From: JAICJC01 sp963709425
GTDB lineage: Bacteria > Actinomycetota > Thermoleophilia > Gaiellales > JAICJC01
Direction: 5' to 3'
Length of the DNA stretch: 64,000 bases
NCBI GenBank assembly: GCA_963709425.1
Contig: CAVPWG010000005.1
Location: forward strand, 248,001-312,000
Below the pieces are notes generated by a model, which was not told the DNA's origin, ran no database searches, and saw only the letters and a program-made list of their open reading frames with translations. This document shows positions 31,078 to 39,263 of the stretch, piece after piece. The position numbers and the translations under genes were made by a program. The first letter of the stretch is position 1, and each line of letters opens with the position of its first letter.

Positions 31078-31728
31078 GTGCCGACGGAGAACGCGGCCGG
31101 CGTCGTGTGCCTGCACGGACTCGGGAGAGGCCCCTCCGACTGGGACGCGGTCCGCTCCCGGCTCGAGGCCCACGGCGCACTCTCGACGCCAAGCCTTCCG
31201 CGCGACTCGACCCGGGCGCTTGCAGTAGCCGCGAACGTCGTCAGGCCCGGAGCGATCGTCATCGGGCACTCCATGGGCGGCGTCGTTGCCCTCCATCTCG
31301 CCGCCGACGCGTCGCATGCCCTCGGCGGCGTCGTGCTTACCGGCTGCGCGTTCCCGGTGGCCCGGAACGGCCGCACCCGCCGTGCGACGGCAGCCGACTA
31401 TGCGGGCCACCGGATCGCCTTCCTGCGCTCCCTGCGCCGCACCCCACGCCGGTCCGGCACGCACGGCCGACCTCTGGCCGGGCTGTCCGGTATCGCCCGA
31501 GTGCTCGCCCGGCCGGGCCGGTTCGACGCCCTGGCCGGCTCGATCACGGCGCCCGTTCTCGTCGTGCACGCCCGCGACGACCACCACGTGCCGGTGGACT
31601 TCGCCCTCGCCGCCGCCGCCCGCCGCCCGGGTTGGGAGATCCGCGTGCTCGAGGCGGGTGGCCACCACGCCCATCTGCGCTCACCCGCCGAGTGGCTCGC
31701 AGCCGTCGAGCCGTGGCTGGCTCGGTGA
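31078..31728 (+). CDS. Small alpha/beta hydrolase
   Basis: A 216-residue alpha/beta hydrolase with almost no cap domain. HGLGRGPSDWD near residue 14 is the oxyanion region. The nucleophile elbow G-H-S-M-G-G is at about 62-67, the acid is probably in VLVVHARDDHHVP, and the histidine in GGHHAHLRSPAEW. It could be an esterase, lipase or thioesterase. The GTG start at 31,078 follows the RDD stop by two bases, giving a three-gene operon with the RDD pair. The 230 bases downstream hold no clear gene. Confidence 0.8.
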   Translation: MPTENAAGVVCLHGLGRGPSDWDAVRSRLEAHGALSTPSLPRDSTRALAVAANVVRPGAIVIGHSMGGVVALHLAADASHALGGVVLTGCAFPVARNGRTRRATAADYAGHRIAFLRSLRRTPRRSGTHGRPLAGLSGIARVLARPGRFDALAGSITAPVLVVHARDDHHVPVDFALAAAARRPGWEIRVLEAGGHHAHLRSPAEWLAAVEPWLAR

Positions 31729-31962
31729 TCAGCCGTCGAAGCGCCCGTCGGCGATGGTTCCGCCGGGCCGGATGCCAGGCGGAACCCCGTACGCTCAGGA
31801 TCGTCGTCGTCGGCACCGCCGGCCGGCCACGCGTCGACATCGACGCATTCGCCGTTTCGGCGCTCTAGGAGACGCCTCGGCGACTTTGGATCCATTGAGA
31901 AGCTAGACTTTCTGCATGCGCCGGGAAGGCCGAGGGCGCGCACACGCAAGAGAGGGGACAAC

Positions 31963-32646
31963 ATGAGTTTGCAGATCGGCGATACCGCACCCGACTTCGA
32001 GGCGCAGACCACCGAGGGAACGATCAATTTCCACGAGTGGATCGGCGACTCGTGGGCGGTGCTGTTCTCGCACCCGAAGGACTTCACGCCGGTGTGCACG
32101 ACCGAGCTCGGGTACATGGCCAAGATCAAGCCCGAGTTCGACCGTCGCAACGTGAAGATCATCGCCGTCTCCGTCGATCCGATCGACAGCCACGAGGAGT
32201 GGGCGGCTGACATCGCCGAGACCCAGGGCGAGGCGCCCAACTACCCGATCATCGGCGACTCCGACTTCGGCGTCTCGAAGGCGTATGGAATGCTTCCCGG
32301 GGATGTGTCAGGCGACCCATCGAAGCGGACGCCGGCCGACAACCAGACCGTGAGGAACGTGTTCGTGGTCGGCCCCGACAAGAAGGTCAAGCTCATCCTC
32401 GTCTACCCGATGACGACCGGGCGCAACTTCGACGAGGTCATCCGGGTGATCGACTCGCTCCAGCTCACCGCGAACCACAAGGTCGCGACGCCGGTGAACT
32501 GGAAGCAGGGCGACGACGTGTTCATCGCCGGCTCCGTCTCGGACGACGAGGCCCGCGAGACCTACCCCGAGGGGTGGAAGTCGCCGCGGCCGTACATCCG
32601 GATCGTGCCGGCGCCCGACACGAGCGTCGTCGGCAGCTCCTCCTAG
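31963..32646 (+). CDS. 1-Cys peroxiredoxin (Prx6-type)
   Basis: A 227-residue peroxiredoxin. The peroxidatic cysteine lies in D-F-T-P-V-C-T-T-E-L (about residue 45) after the S-H-P-K-D segment. The Prx6 C-terminal extension (NHKVATPVNWKQGDDVFIAG, then PYIRIVPAPD) is present, and no resolving Cys-Pro motif is seen. It reduces hydrogen peroxide and organic hydroperoxides in the cytoplasm. An AGAGGGGA site precedes the ATG. A 10-bp-plus hairpin terminator follows 12 bases after the stop. Confidence 0.95.
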   Translation: MSLQIGDTAPDFEAQTTEGTINFHEWIGDSWAVLFSHPKDFTPVCTTELGYMAKIKPEFDRRNVKIIAVSVDPIDSHEEWAADIAETQGEAPNYPIIGDSDFGVSKAYGMLPGDVSGDPSKRTPADNQTVRNVFVVGPDKKVKLILVYPMTTGRNFDEVIRVIDSLQLTANHKVATPVNWKQGDDVFIAGSVSDDEARETYPEGWKSPRPYIRIVPAPDTSVVGSSS

Positions 32647-32658
32647 CGCACACATGCC

Positions 32659-32690
32659 GAGGGCCCGGTCTCATCTGAGGCCGGGCCCTC
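32659..32690 (+). terminator. Bidirectional hairpin terminator after the peroxiredoxin gene
   Basis: GAGGGCCCGG pairs with CCGGGCCCTC. The stem can extend through a T-G pair and CTC/GAG to an ATCT loop. It lies between convergent genes (peroxiredoxin + and the exported protein -) and can serve both. Confidence 0.85.
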
Positions 32691-32712
32691 ATGCGTTCTC
32701 TGGACGTGCGAG

Positions 32713-33057
32713 TCAGGCAGCCAGCGTGCGGCGGCGCATGAGGCTCAGGCCGCCGGCGCACATGGCGATGATGAGCGCGCTGCCAGCGGCGCCCGCGAAG
32801 ACCGCATACCAGTCGGTGCCGGTCCCGCCGGTGTCACGATCCGACTTGGCGACAACGGCCGTTGTGTTCTGAGTGGTCGTCGGGACGGCGACCGGATTCG
32901 CAAGCGGCGTGTCGTGGGCGTGCCGATCGATCACGGTCAGCCCGCCGCCGCTGGCCCCGCCGGAGACGGCGGGCATGGCCTGCGCCGAGGGGGCGAGCAG
33001 GGCGGCCGTCGCAAGCGCGACGGCGACTGCGGGGGCGAGGCGGTGAAGACGGGACAT
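32713..33057 (-). CDS. Small exported protein with C-terminal membrane anchor (copy A)
   Basis: A 114-residue protein. The signal peptide reads MSRLHRLAPAVAVALATAAL and ends near A-Q-A-M. A short Gly/Ser/Thr-rich external region contains H-D-T-P-L-A-N-P-V. A C-terminal helix, AVFAGAAGSALIIAMCAGGL, is followed by MRRRTLAA, so the mature part is anchored with a short basic tail inside. Copy B at 33,181 shares the same layout and the same HDTPLANPV motif. An unusually good GGAG site precedes both starts. The function is unknown. Confidence 0.7.
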   Translation of the reverse strand: MSRLHRLAPAVAVALATAALLAPSAQAMPAVSGGASGGGLTVIDRHAHDTPLANPVAVPTTTQNTTAVVAKSDRDTGGTGTDWYAVFAGAAGSALIIAMCAGGLSLMRRRTLAA

Positions 33058-33130
33058 GTGGCTCTCCTCCATGCTGGTGGGTACATCCACATGACGGTCC
33101 GTCGGCGAGGATCTTCCCCCGGCGTGCGAA

Positions 33131-33157
33131 GGGCCCGGCCTATGTGTGACCGGGCCC
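33131..33157 (-). terminator. Hairpin terminator between the two exported-protein genes
   Basis: GGGCCCGG and CCGGGCCC flank an 11-base loop, just downstream of copy B on the minus strand. It separates the duplicated genes into two transcripts. Confidence 0.7.
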
Positions 33158-33180
33158 ACATCGCACGGTGCGTGGTGTGC

Positions 33181-33543
33181 CTAGGTGGCGGTGTTCGCGC
33201 GGCGGCTGAAGCCGATGCCGGCGGCGCACATCGCGATGACGAGCGCGCCTGCGGCCGCGCCCGTGAAGACGTCGACCCAGTTCGTGCCGCTGCTCGACGC
33301 GATGGTGATCGGCTGGGTGCGGTCAAGAGCGACGACCCCGCCACCATGGTTCAGGCCGGCGGCCGGGACGCGGACGGGGTTCGCGAGCGGCGTGTCGTGG
33401 ACCGAGGTCTGGACGACCGCCGCGTTGCCGACGCCGCTCGCGGAGCCGAAGTCGGCCGGGACGGCCTGTGCGGCAGGGGCCACGATCGCAGCGGTCGCGA
33501 GCGCGGCTGCGACGGTGGGGACGATACGGTGAAGACGAGTCAT
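33181..33543 (-). CDS. Small exported protein with C-terminal membrane anchor (copy B)
   Basis: A 120-residue paralogue of the protein at 32,713. Signal peptide MTRLHRIVPTVAAALATAAI and then A-Q-A-V; an external region with V-H-D-T-P-L-A-N-P-V-R-V and a Gly-rich stretch; then a helix VFTGAAAGALVIAMCAAGIG and a basic tail (FSRRANTAT). The ATG at 33,543 is set by GGAGGAGCATCAC directly upstream. The conserved block between the paralogues (H-D-T-P-L-A-N-P-V) suggests a binding motif on the outer face. I do not know the family. Confidence 0.7.
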   Translation of the reverse strand: MTRLHRIVPTVAAALATAAIVAPAAQAVPADFGSASGVGNAAVVQTSVHDTPLANPVRVPAAGLNHGGGVVALDRTQPITIASSSGTNWVDVFTGAAAGALVIAMCAAGIGFSRRANTAT

Positions 33544-33640
33544 GTGATGCTCCTCCATACGCGAGATCGGATGCACACAAGACGCGCCGGCGCCGGCCGG
33601 TCTTCCCCGGCCACCGCCGCCCCGACAGGTGATTCGTCCG

Positions 33641-35227
33641 CTAGCCGCCGTTCGGGTTCAGGAGGTTCTTCTTCCCGTTGAACGCGAAGAGGAGGAGATC
33701 CACCATCCGGAACGTGTTCGCGTTCGGCCCGAGGTCGGGCTTGAACGTGGGGTCGCGGACGATGGACGTGGAGCTCCCCTCCATCGCGCGGTGGAACGTC
33801 TCCGCGACGATCCGCGCACCCACGCCCGCCAGCTGACCGCCGTTCAGCTCGGCCTCCCGGAGGACGTAGAACCAGAGCGGCGTCCGGGCGACGATGGCGT
33901 CGCGCTCGGTCTGCGAGAGCCCTGCGAGCGAGACGCCGTCGCCGGCGCCCTGGCGGATCTGTGCGGCCGTGAGGGCCTTCACGTTCACGCCCTTGCTCTT
34001 CAGGAACGTCACCATCTGCTGGCCCGTGGCGAGGTTCACCATCTTGGCCCGGGTCAGGTTCCGGAACGCGAGGTCGTGCCGCGGGTCCTTCATCGGCACC
34101 TTGGGCGGCCCGATCGTCGCCTGCCGCAGCTTCGCAAGCGGGTGCGCGAGGCTGGCGTCGATCCGCATCGCGCGGTTGAACTTGGCGGCCGGCACGACCA
34201 GGTCCTGACGGCCCGCCTGGCCGAAGTTGTAGAGCCTGCGGAAATCAGCGATCCAGATGAACGGCAACCGGTTGTTGCCGCCGAGGTCGCCACTCGTGCC
34301 CGAGAAGGCGAACAGGAAGCCGAGCGTGCCCGCGCCGTTGTCGAAGTTGATGTTCCAGTTGTACGCCGCCCGGACCATGCTGTGCCCGAGCCGGTACGCG
34401 GCGATCGAGAACTCGATCGGCATGGTCGGAATCTGGGTGGGCGGCACACCCACCTCGAACGCCTTGCGGCCGTGCTTGAAGACGTCGTCCACGACGGCCG
34501 GATCGCAGATCCGGGGCAGGAAGTCCGTCTTGATCATCCACTGGTAGTGCCGGGTGACGGTCTTCCGCGCTCGCATGAACTTGACCGCCGCCGGCGTGGC
34601 AGCCGGGAGGGTGTCGACCACGCGGTTGTGGAAGCGAATGAACGCGAGGTGCGTCTGTGCGACGGCCAGGTTCTCGTCGTTCCGCGGGTCCGGGATCACC
34701 GCCGAGGACGGTGTGGCGCCGGCCCGCGGCAGGTCGAAGCCGTCGTGGGCGTCCGCGTCGGATCCGCCGGCCTTCAGGTGGAGCAGATCGGCCTGATAGA
34801 AGACCTCGGAGTGCGGGTCGTTCGGGCCCTTGCCGTAGAGCGAGTCGAGGTCGAGGGCCGGCGAGCGGCCCTGCACCATCTGGACCGGGGACTCGTTCTC
34901 GCCGAGCGGCCTGCCGGTCTTGTCCATCGTCAGGTCGTGGTCGATGAACTGGCCCAGGTAGGTGAAGCCGGAGGGGATCTTGGAGAACTTCTTGTCTCCC
35001 ACCGTCATGACCTCGGCCAGGTGCTGGCGGGTCGGTCCGCCGAGCTGCGCACCCGCGGCTCCCGCCGGCCCCATGCGCGAGAACCGGAACGTCGCGTCCG
35101 GCGCCCCGCCGGCCGCGTCGGCGGCCTTCCGGGACACGATCTTCTTCCCGTCGACGGTTCCGGAGCGCTGCTCCCCGAACACGCCTTCGTTCACGACGTA
35201 GAAGCGCCTCAGCCCGTGCCGTTTCAC
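33641..35227 (-). CDS. Animal-type haem peroxidase (An_peroxidase family)
   Basis: A 528-residue haem peroxidase. The distal histidine is in G-Q-F-I-D-H-D-L-T at residue 97, with the calcium-site Asp-like residue next to it. The proximal histidine is in Y-R-L-G-H-S-M-V-R at about 282. Other family blocks are FIRFHNRVVDTLP and the Arg-rich middle. Members oxidise halides, phenols or fatty acids with peroxide or O2. No signal peptide is visible, so it may be cytoplasmic or non-classically secreted. The ATG at 35,227 follows a GGAGGAG site. A second, alpha-dioxygenase-like member is encoded at 43,637. Confidence 0.9.
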   Translation of the reverse strand: MKRHGLRRFYVVNEGVFGEQRSGTVDGKKIVSRKAADAAGGAPDATFRFSRMGPAGAAGAQLGGPTRQHLAEVMTVGDKKFSKIPSGFTYLGQFIDHDLTMDKTGRPLGENESPVQMVQGRSPALDLDSLYGKGPNDPHSEVFYQADLLHLKAGGSDADAHDGFDLPRAGATPSSAVIPDPRNDENLAVAQTHLAFIRFHNRVVDTLPAATPAAVKFMRARKTVTRHYQWMIKTDFLPRICDPAVVDDVFKHGRKAFEVGVPPTQIPTMPIEFSIAAYRLGHSMVRAAYNWNINFDNGAGTLGFLFAFSGTSGDLGGNNRLPFIWIADFRRLYNFGQAGRQDLVVPAAKFNRAMRIDASLAHPLAKLRQATIGPPKVPMKDPRHDLAFRNLTRAKMVNLATGQQMVTFLKSKGVNVKALTAAQIRQGAGDGVSLAGLSQTERDAIVARTPLWFYVLREAELNGGQLAGVGARIVAETFHRAMEGSSTSIVRDPTFKPDLGPNANTFRMVDLLLFAFNGKKNLLNPNGG

Positions 35228-35353
35228 AGCTCCTCCTCCCCGCCCCGAGGGAGCGGCCCGGCGCGACGGTGCGCCCGGCCCATCGGGTCAGCTCGATCGC
35301 TCGGCAACCATCGCACCCGTCGTCATGCCTGTCAACCAGTGCGTTCCCGCGGT

Positions 35354-35794
35354 CTACGCGTCGAGCGTCGCGGTGAGCACCATCTCGACGTTGCCGCGCA
35401 GGGCGTTCGAGACCGGGCATCCCTGCTCGCCCTCGCGCGCCAGCCGCTCGAACGCCTCCTGGTCGAGCCCGGGCACCGATCCGTGCACGTCGAGATCCAT
35501 CCGGGTCACGCCGAACCCGCCGCCCTCGAGCGGCGTGAAGTGGCAGACGGCGTTCACGGCCAAACGGTCGGCCGGGCTTCCCGCCTCGGCCAGCGCATGC
35601 GAGCACGCCATCGCGTAACACGCCGCATGCGCGGCCGCCATCAGCTCCTCGGGGCTCGTCTTCGGGTCGGGTCGCGAGGTCCTCGCCGCCCACGTCACCG
35701 GCGTGTCGGTGAAGAGTCCGCTCTCGGCGCTCACCCGCCCGTTGCCCTCGACCAGATTGCCCTCCCACACTGCACTCGCTCGCGACACCGCCAT
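35354..35794 (-). CDS. OsmC/Ohr-family peroxidase
   Basis: A 146-residue OsmC-type protein. The two redox cysteines are in A-H-A-A-C-Y-A-M (about residue 60) and G-C-P-V-S-N-A-L (about 126). The N-terminal AVSRASAVWEGNLVEGNGRV and the P-E-E-L family block are present. OsmC proteins reduce organic hydroperoxides through the active cysteine pair. The start is an ATG with a GAGGAG site upstream. It lies upstream of the haem peroxidase on the same strand with a 126-base gap, so co-regulation in oxidative stress is plausible. Confidence 0.9.
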   Translation of the reverse strand: MAVSRASAVWEGNLVEGNGRVSAESGLFTDTPVTWAARTSRPDPKTSPEELMAAAHAACYAMACSHALAEAGSPADRLAVNAVCHFTPLEGGGFGVTRMDLDVHGSVPGLDQEAFERLAREGEQGCPVSNALRGNVEMVLTATLDA

Positions 35795-35929
35795 GGGTCA
35801 CTCCTCCTCGGTCGGACAGCTCCGGACGGATAGCCACCCGCGGGCGCTCGCCGACCGGCGTTCGCAGTCACGGCCGCCGAGATCTACGTGCGTCGGACGA
35901 GTGGCGCGCGACGATCGTCGACCGGGACG

Positions 35930-36295
35930 CATCTGCGCGCGACCCTGGGTCCTGCAGTGCGTCCCGAGCGACCGGGAACCGGCTCGCCGACACGCTGACG
36001 AACCTCCTGGTCGACCCTCGTATCGCGCTCCTGTTCCTGATCCCGGGGTGGGCGACACCTTTCGGGTGAACGGGCGCGCGGCGATCGTCGACGAGCCGGC
36101 TCCCGAGCGCTGGACGCGCTCCGAAGCCGGCTGTGTCGAACTGCCCGAAGGCGCTCACGGTCCACGGGACCGACGCGCTCCGAGCTGCCCACCTCCGGCG
36201 CGATCCTGCGTTCGATCGCGGACGACGAACTCGACGTCGGGACGTACGACCAGGAGCGGGAGGAGCGGTACGCACGCCGCGAGAACCTGTACTGA
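35930..36295 (+). pseudogene. PPOX-type flavoprotein (MSMEG_1061-like) relic
   Basis: Several frames combine to a pyridoxamine-phosphate-oxidase-like protein. The pieces are N-R-L-A-D-T-L-T-N-L-L, V-D-P-R-I-A-L-L-F-L-I-P-G, then GDTFRVNGRAAIVDEPAPER in a new frame, then SELPTSGAILRSIADDELDV, and the C-terminus T-Y-D-Q-E-R-E-E-R-Y with R-R-E-N-L-Y before TGA. The R-V-N-G-R-A motif is diagnostic for FMN-binding PPOX-type proteins. At least two frameshifts are needed, and the N-terminus is eroded, so it is not functional. Confidence 0.65.
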
Positions 36296-36321
36296 GCCGT
36301 CGGTGCCGATAGGCTGAGCGC

Positions 36322-36572
36322 ATGGCTGCGATGACGGTGACGGTCCGCCTGTCCGGCACGCTGGCCGAGCGGCTCGGAAGCCGGCGGTCGATCGACCTCG
36401 ACCGGGCGCGACCGTCGATGACGTGGTCGCCGAGCTCGGGCGCCTTGCGGACTTCGACCCCGCGGCGCTGCGCGGGCTGGCGGTCGTCTCCGACGGGAGC
36501 TTCCTGCGCCGCGACCGTCCGGTGGCCGACGGCGAGGAGCTCGACGTGCTCGTGCCGGTCGCGGGTGGGTAA
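36322..36572 (+). pseudogene. MoaD/ThiS-like sulfur carrier, one-base deletion
   Basis: The frame begins MAAMTVTVRLSGTLAERLGS, then R-R-S-I-D-L-D, the first half of a ubiquitin-fold MoaD. One frame further on it reads GATVDDVVAELGRLADFDPA, then L-R-G-L-A-V-V-S-D-G, and finally D-V-L-V-P-V-A-G-G before a TAA. The C-terminal di-glycine is the feature used for thiocarboxylation. Restoring one C near 36,407 joins the halves into a complete roughly 83-residue protein. The single clean frameshift could be a sequencing error. It would then serve molybdopterin or another sulfur transfer reaction. Confidence 0.7.
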
Positions 36573-36586
36573 CCCGCGACCGGCAC
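36552..36586 (+). terminator. 15-bp perfect hairpin at the end of the MoaD-like gene
   Basis: GTGCCGGTCGCGGGT pairs exactly with ACCCGCGACCGGCAC around a five-base loop containing the stop codon of the MoaD-like gene. It lies between convergent genes and can end both transcripts. Confidence 0.85.
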
Positions 36587-36599
36587 GGCAGACGTGTGC

Positions 36600-37928
36600 C
36601 TACGCTCCCATTCCGTAGTGGGTGCGGACGAGCTGCTCGAGTCCGCGGGCGGCGAGCTTCTCGGCCGGCGCGAGGAACGTGACCTGCACGACGCCGGGAG
36701 CACGGCCGATCTCGATCGCGCCCGTGATCGTCGCCCGGTTCTTCATCTCGGGAACGGTCGCGTCGAGCAGCGCCGCCGCCCGCTCGAGGCCGTTGGTGAC
36801 GGCGCTGTTCAGGTCAGGGCCCGTCCCGACCACCGAGATCGGAAGCGAGTCCTCGAGCGCCTCGACCCCGTTCCGGCGCGCGATCTCCTCGGCCCGCCTG
36901 CGCTCGGCTCCGATCAGCGGCCGGGCGAGGAACGGCAGGTCCTCCGCGACCGGGAGGATGATCGGGCCGTCGATCGCGAGCCCCCTCAGCACCTCCACCT
37001 GGAGCGTGACCGTGCCCGAGACGTCGCACGTGTGGCCGGCGATCTCGCCGTCGCCCTGCATCGCGTGCATGTCGCCCATGTAGATCCCGGCGCCCCGGAC
37101 CTTGACCGGGACGATCACCACCGCGCCCGCCCGCGCAGCGTCGATGTCCATGTGCCCGTCGGTGCGCGACTCGAGCTGCTCGGGATCGACGGCGTGCGAG
37201 TGCGGCGCGCCGAGCAGGAACGCGCCGAAGTCGCCGGCGTTGTGCGAGTCGGGCAGGTCGATCGCGGGCGTCGACCCGAGCTGGCCCATGAACGGCCGAA
37301 GCCGGGTGGCGACCCCGACGAGGTCGTGCGGGGCGAAGAGCAGGATCGGGTTCTGGATCGAGTGCTCGGGCAGCGCGGCGTTCGTGTCGGCGTCGCCGGC
37401 GATCTCCTCGGCCCGGCCCCTGCCGACGGTGACGCCCACCCGCCATTCGTCGTCGAACGCGATCGTGTAGCCGTTGGTGAACGCGAACGGCGCGGCCGGC
37501 GCGCCGCAGTTCGCGCAGCGCACGCTGTCGGGACCGATGCCCTCGACAACCGTCGCCTCGTCCTCCTGTCCGCATGACTCGCACACCTTGGCGCAGTACG
37601 GATCGCCGTTGAAGCGACCCTCGATCATGCGGTCGTTCCCCGAGGCCGTGGCCAGCGATGTCACCGAGATGTCGCGGATGTGGATCGCGACCGCGTCGCC
37701 CACCTTCGCCCCCTCGACCTCGACCGGCAGCGTCACCTCGTGGCCGCCTCGGATCGCCGGGGTGATCATCGGCCCCCAGCAGCCCGGCGCGGTGTTGGCG
37801 ATGATGTGCCCGCCGTCCCGGACCGGTCCGAGCATCTCGGAGCTCGGGCCGATGATCCCGTCACAGAACCGATCGACGAACACCGTCTTCACGCCCTGAC
37901 GCGTCCTCGATCGCGTCTCGACAGCCAT
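36600..37928 (-). CDS. Acetamidase/formamidase-family protein with a four-cysteine insert
   Basis: A 442-residue member of the acetamidase/formamidase family. Landmarks are HIIANTAPGCWGPMI near 41-55, SHNAGDFGAFLLGAPHSHAV in the second half, and the metal-binding-like D-M-H-A-M-Q-G-D-G-E-I motif. These enzymes hydrolyse short amides to ammonia and acid. A stretch with C-A-K-V-C-E-S-C-G and later C-A-N-C-G (about 112-145) looks like an inserted zinc ribbon. I have not seen it in all members. The ATG at 37,928 is six bases after GGAGG. It has no operon partner. Confidence 0.85.
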   Translation of the reverse strand: MAVETRSRTRQGVKTVFVDRFCDGIIGPSSEMLGPVRDGGHIIANTAPGCWGPMITPAIRGGHEVTLPVEVEGAKVGDAVAIHIRDISVTSLATASGNDRMIEGRFNGDPYCAKVCESCGQEDEATVVEGIGPDSVRCANCGAPAAPFAFTNGYTIAFDDEWRVGVTVGRGRAEEIAGDADTNAALPEHSIQNPILLFAPHDLVGVATRLRPFMGQLGSTPAIDLPDSHNAGDFGAFLLGAPHSHAVDPEQLESRTDGHMDIDAARAGAVVIVPVKVRGAGIYMGDMHAMQGDGEIAGHTCDVSGTVTLQVEVLRGLAIDGPIILPVAEDLPFLARPLIGAERRRAEEIARRNGVEALEDSLPISVVGTGPDLNSAVTNGLERAAALLDATVPEMKNRATITGAIEIGRAPGVVQVTFLAPAEKLAARGLEQLVRTHYGMGA

Positions 37929-37965
37929 CTCCAACCTCCTTGGAAAAGGGTCTGCGAGGACGCTA

Positions 37966-38874
37966 TCACCACCCCGCCGGCGAGCCCCGGCCGCGCCTGC
38001 GCGCGACGGCTGCCTCGGTCGGCCGGTGAACGTCCCACGCGAGCCCGGCGCGCTCGAGGCCGCGGATCACGAGCCCGGTGACGTCCGGTTGGCGGCCCAT
38101 GCCGTGGTAGGCCATCGAGGGGAAGGCGTGGTGGTTGTTGTGCCACCCCTCGCCGAAGGCCAGGGCCGCGACGATCCGGTTGTTGCGGCTTTCGTCGCCG
38201 GTGGCGAACGGCTGGGAGCCGAAGGCGTGGCAGACCGAGTTCACCGCGAACATCGCCTGGTTGTGGACGGCGATCCGGACGATGCCGCCCCACAGGAGGC
38301 CGCGCCAGCCGTCGACCAGCGCCGGCAGCGCCAGGCCGAGCGCGAGCCAGACGAGTGCCGTCCGGTCGACCATCATGACGATCCGATCCGCGAGGAGCCG
38401 GCGGCAGTAGCGCTGACGCTGGGCCGGGCTGACCGCGAGCATCCAGCCGAAGTGGGCGTGGAGGAACCCGTCGGTCGGACTGTGCGGATCGCCCTCGCGA
38501 TCCGAATGGGCGTGGTGCTCGAGGTGGCGCGCGGCCCAATCCACCGGTCGGCTCGGTACCGCCATCGCTCCGGCCGCAAGGAAGGCCGCCGTGATCCACG
38601 ACGTCGTCCGGAAGCTGCGGTGCGTGAGCAGACGGTGATACCCGAGCGATGTCCCGAGGCCGGTGACGACCGAGAGCACCACGAGCAGCACCAGATCAAC
38701 CGGCGCGAGCGACTGGCGCCAGAGCGCCCACATGGCGTAGGCCAGCCCGACCAGCGGGCCGAAGACGAACACGAGGATGCCGGCCCGCACGATCGCCCGC
38801 GGCAGCCGGCCCTCGAGAGCCTTCACCCCGGCCAGCCCCGCGAGCACCGCGCCGGCCGCAACCGCCGCCGTCAC
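37966..38874 (-). CDS. Acyl-CoA/acyl-lipid fatty acid desaturase (delta-9 type)
   Basis: A 302-residue membrane desaturase. The three histidine boxes are H-R-L-L-T-H (about 73-78), H-L-E-H-H (about 110-114) and H-N-N-H-H (about 244-248), which bind the di-iron centre. Hydrophobic hairpins surround them. It inserts a cis double bond in fatty acyl chains. GTG start at 38,874 overlaps the stop of the gene before it (GTGA). It is the last gene of a three-gene operon divergent from the P450 operon. Confidence 0.9.
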   Translation of the reverse strand: MTAAVAAGAVLAGLAGVKALEGRLPRAIVRAGILVFVFGPLVGLAYAMWALWRQSLAPVDLVLLVVLSVVTGLGTSLGYHRLLTHRSFRTTSWITAAFLAAGAMAVPSRPVDWAARHLEHHAHSDREGDPHSPTDGFLHAHFGWMLAVSPAQRQRYCRRLLADRIVMMVDRTALVWLALGLALPALVDGWRGLLWGGIVRIAVHNQAMFAVNSVCHAFGSQPFATGDESRNNRIVAALAFGEGWHNNHHAFPSMAYHGMGRQPDVTGLVIRGLERAGLAWDVHRPTEAAVARRRGRGSPAGW

Positions 38875-39263
38875 GCGAAGGCCCGTTCGCCGCGGAGCGC
38901 CACCAGTCCCACGGCCAGCGTGATCGGGCCCACAAGCAGGTGGAACACGTTCTCGCCGCGGTCGAGCCGCAGGCCGAGCGGGTGGTGGACGGCCACCCCG
39001 ACGACCGCGAGGCCCGTGTAGAAGACCCCGAAGACGAGCGCCAGACGGACACAGCCCCGATGATCGAGGCCGCGGGCGAGCAGCACCAGGATCAGTCCGC
39101 CCCAGACGACGTGGATCAGCGCGTGCCGGGGATCGGCGTTCGCAAACCGGTACGGCATCGAGTTGCTCGCGTTCCCGCTCGCATCGAGCAGCCACGACGT
39201 GAGGCCCTGTGCGAGGAGCGCGGCGCCGAGCACGGCGAGGAACGCGCGCAACGAGGAGGTCAT
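38871..39263 (-). CDS. DUF4383-like four-helix membrane protein
   Basis: A 130-residue membrane protein with four hydrophobic helices. It starts MTSSLRAFLAVLGAALLAQG. A loop with N-A-D-P-R-H-A-L-I-H-V-V-W-G is followed by LALVFGVFYTGLAVVGVA and E-N-V-F-H-L-L-V-G. The P-x-H and N-x-x-H positions match DUF4383, whose function is unknown. ATGA overlap with the gene before and GTGA overlap with the desaturase after place it in the middle of a coupled operon. Confidence 0.75.
   Translation of the reverse strand: MTSSLRAFLAVLGAALLAQGLTSWLLDASGNASNSMPYRFANADPRHALIHVVWGGLILVLLARGLDHRGCVRLALVFGVFYTGLAVVGVAVHHPLGLRLDRGENVFHLLVGPITLAVGLVALRGERAFA

Noticed and set aside
31729..31962. Possible small gene between the hydrolase and peroxiredoxin
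   Set aside because: The only open frame is Arg-rich with no start signal. It looks like ordinary intergenic sequence with the peroxiredoxin promoter.
33629..35833. Long plus-strand open frame (734 residues)
   Set aside because: It is the antisense shadow of the haem peroxidase and OsmC genes.
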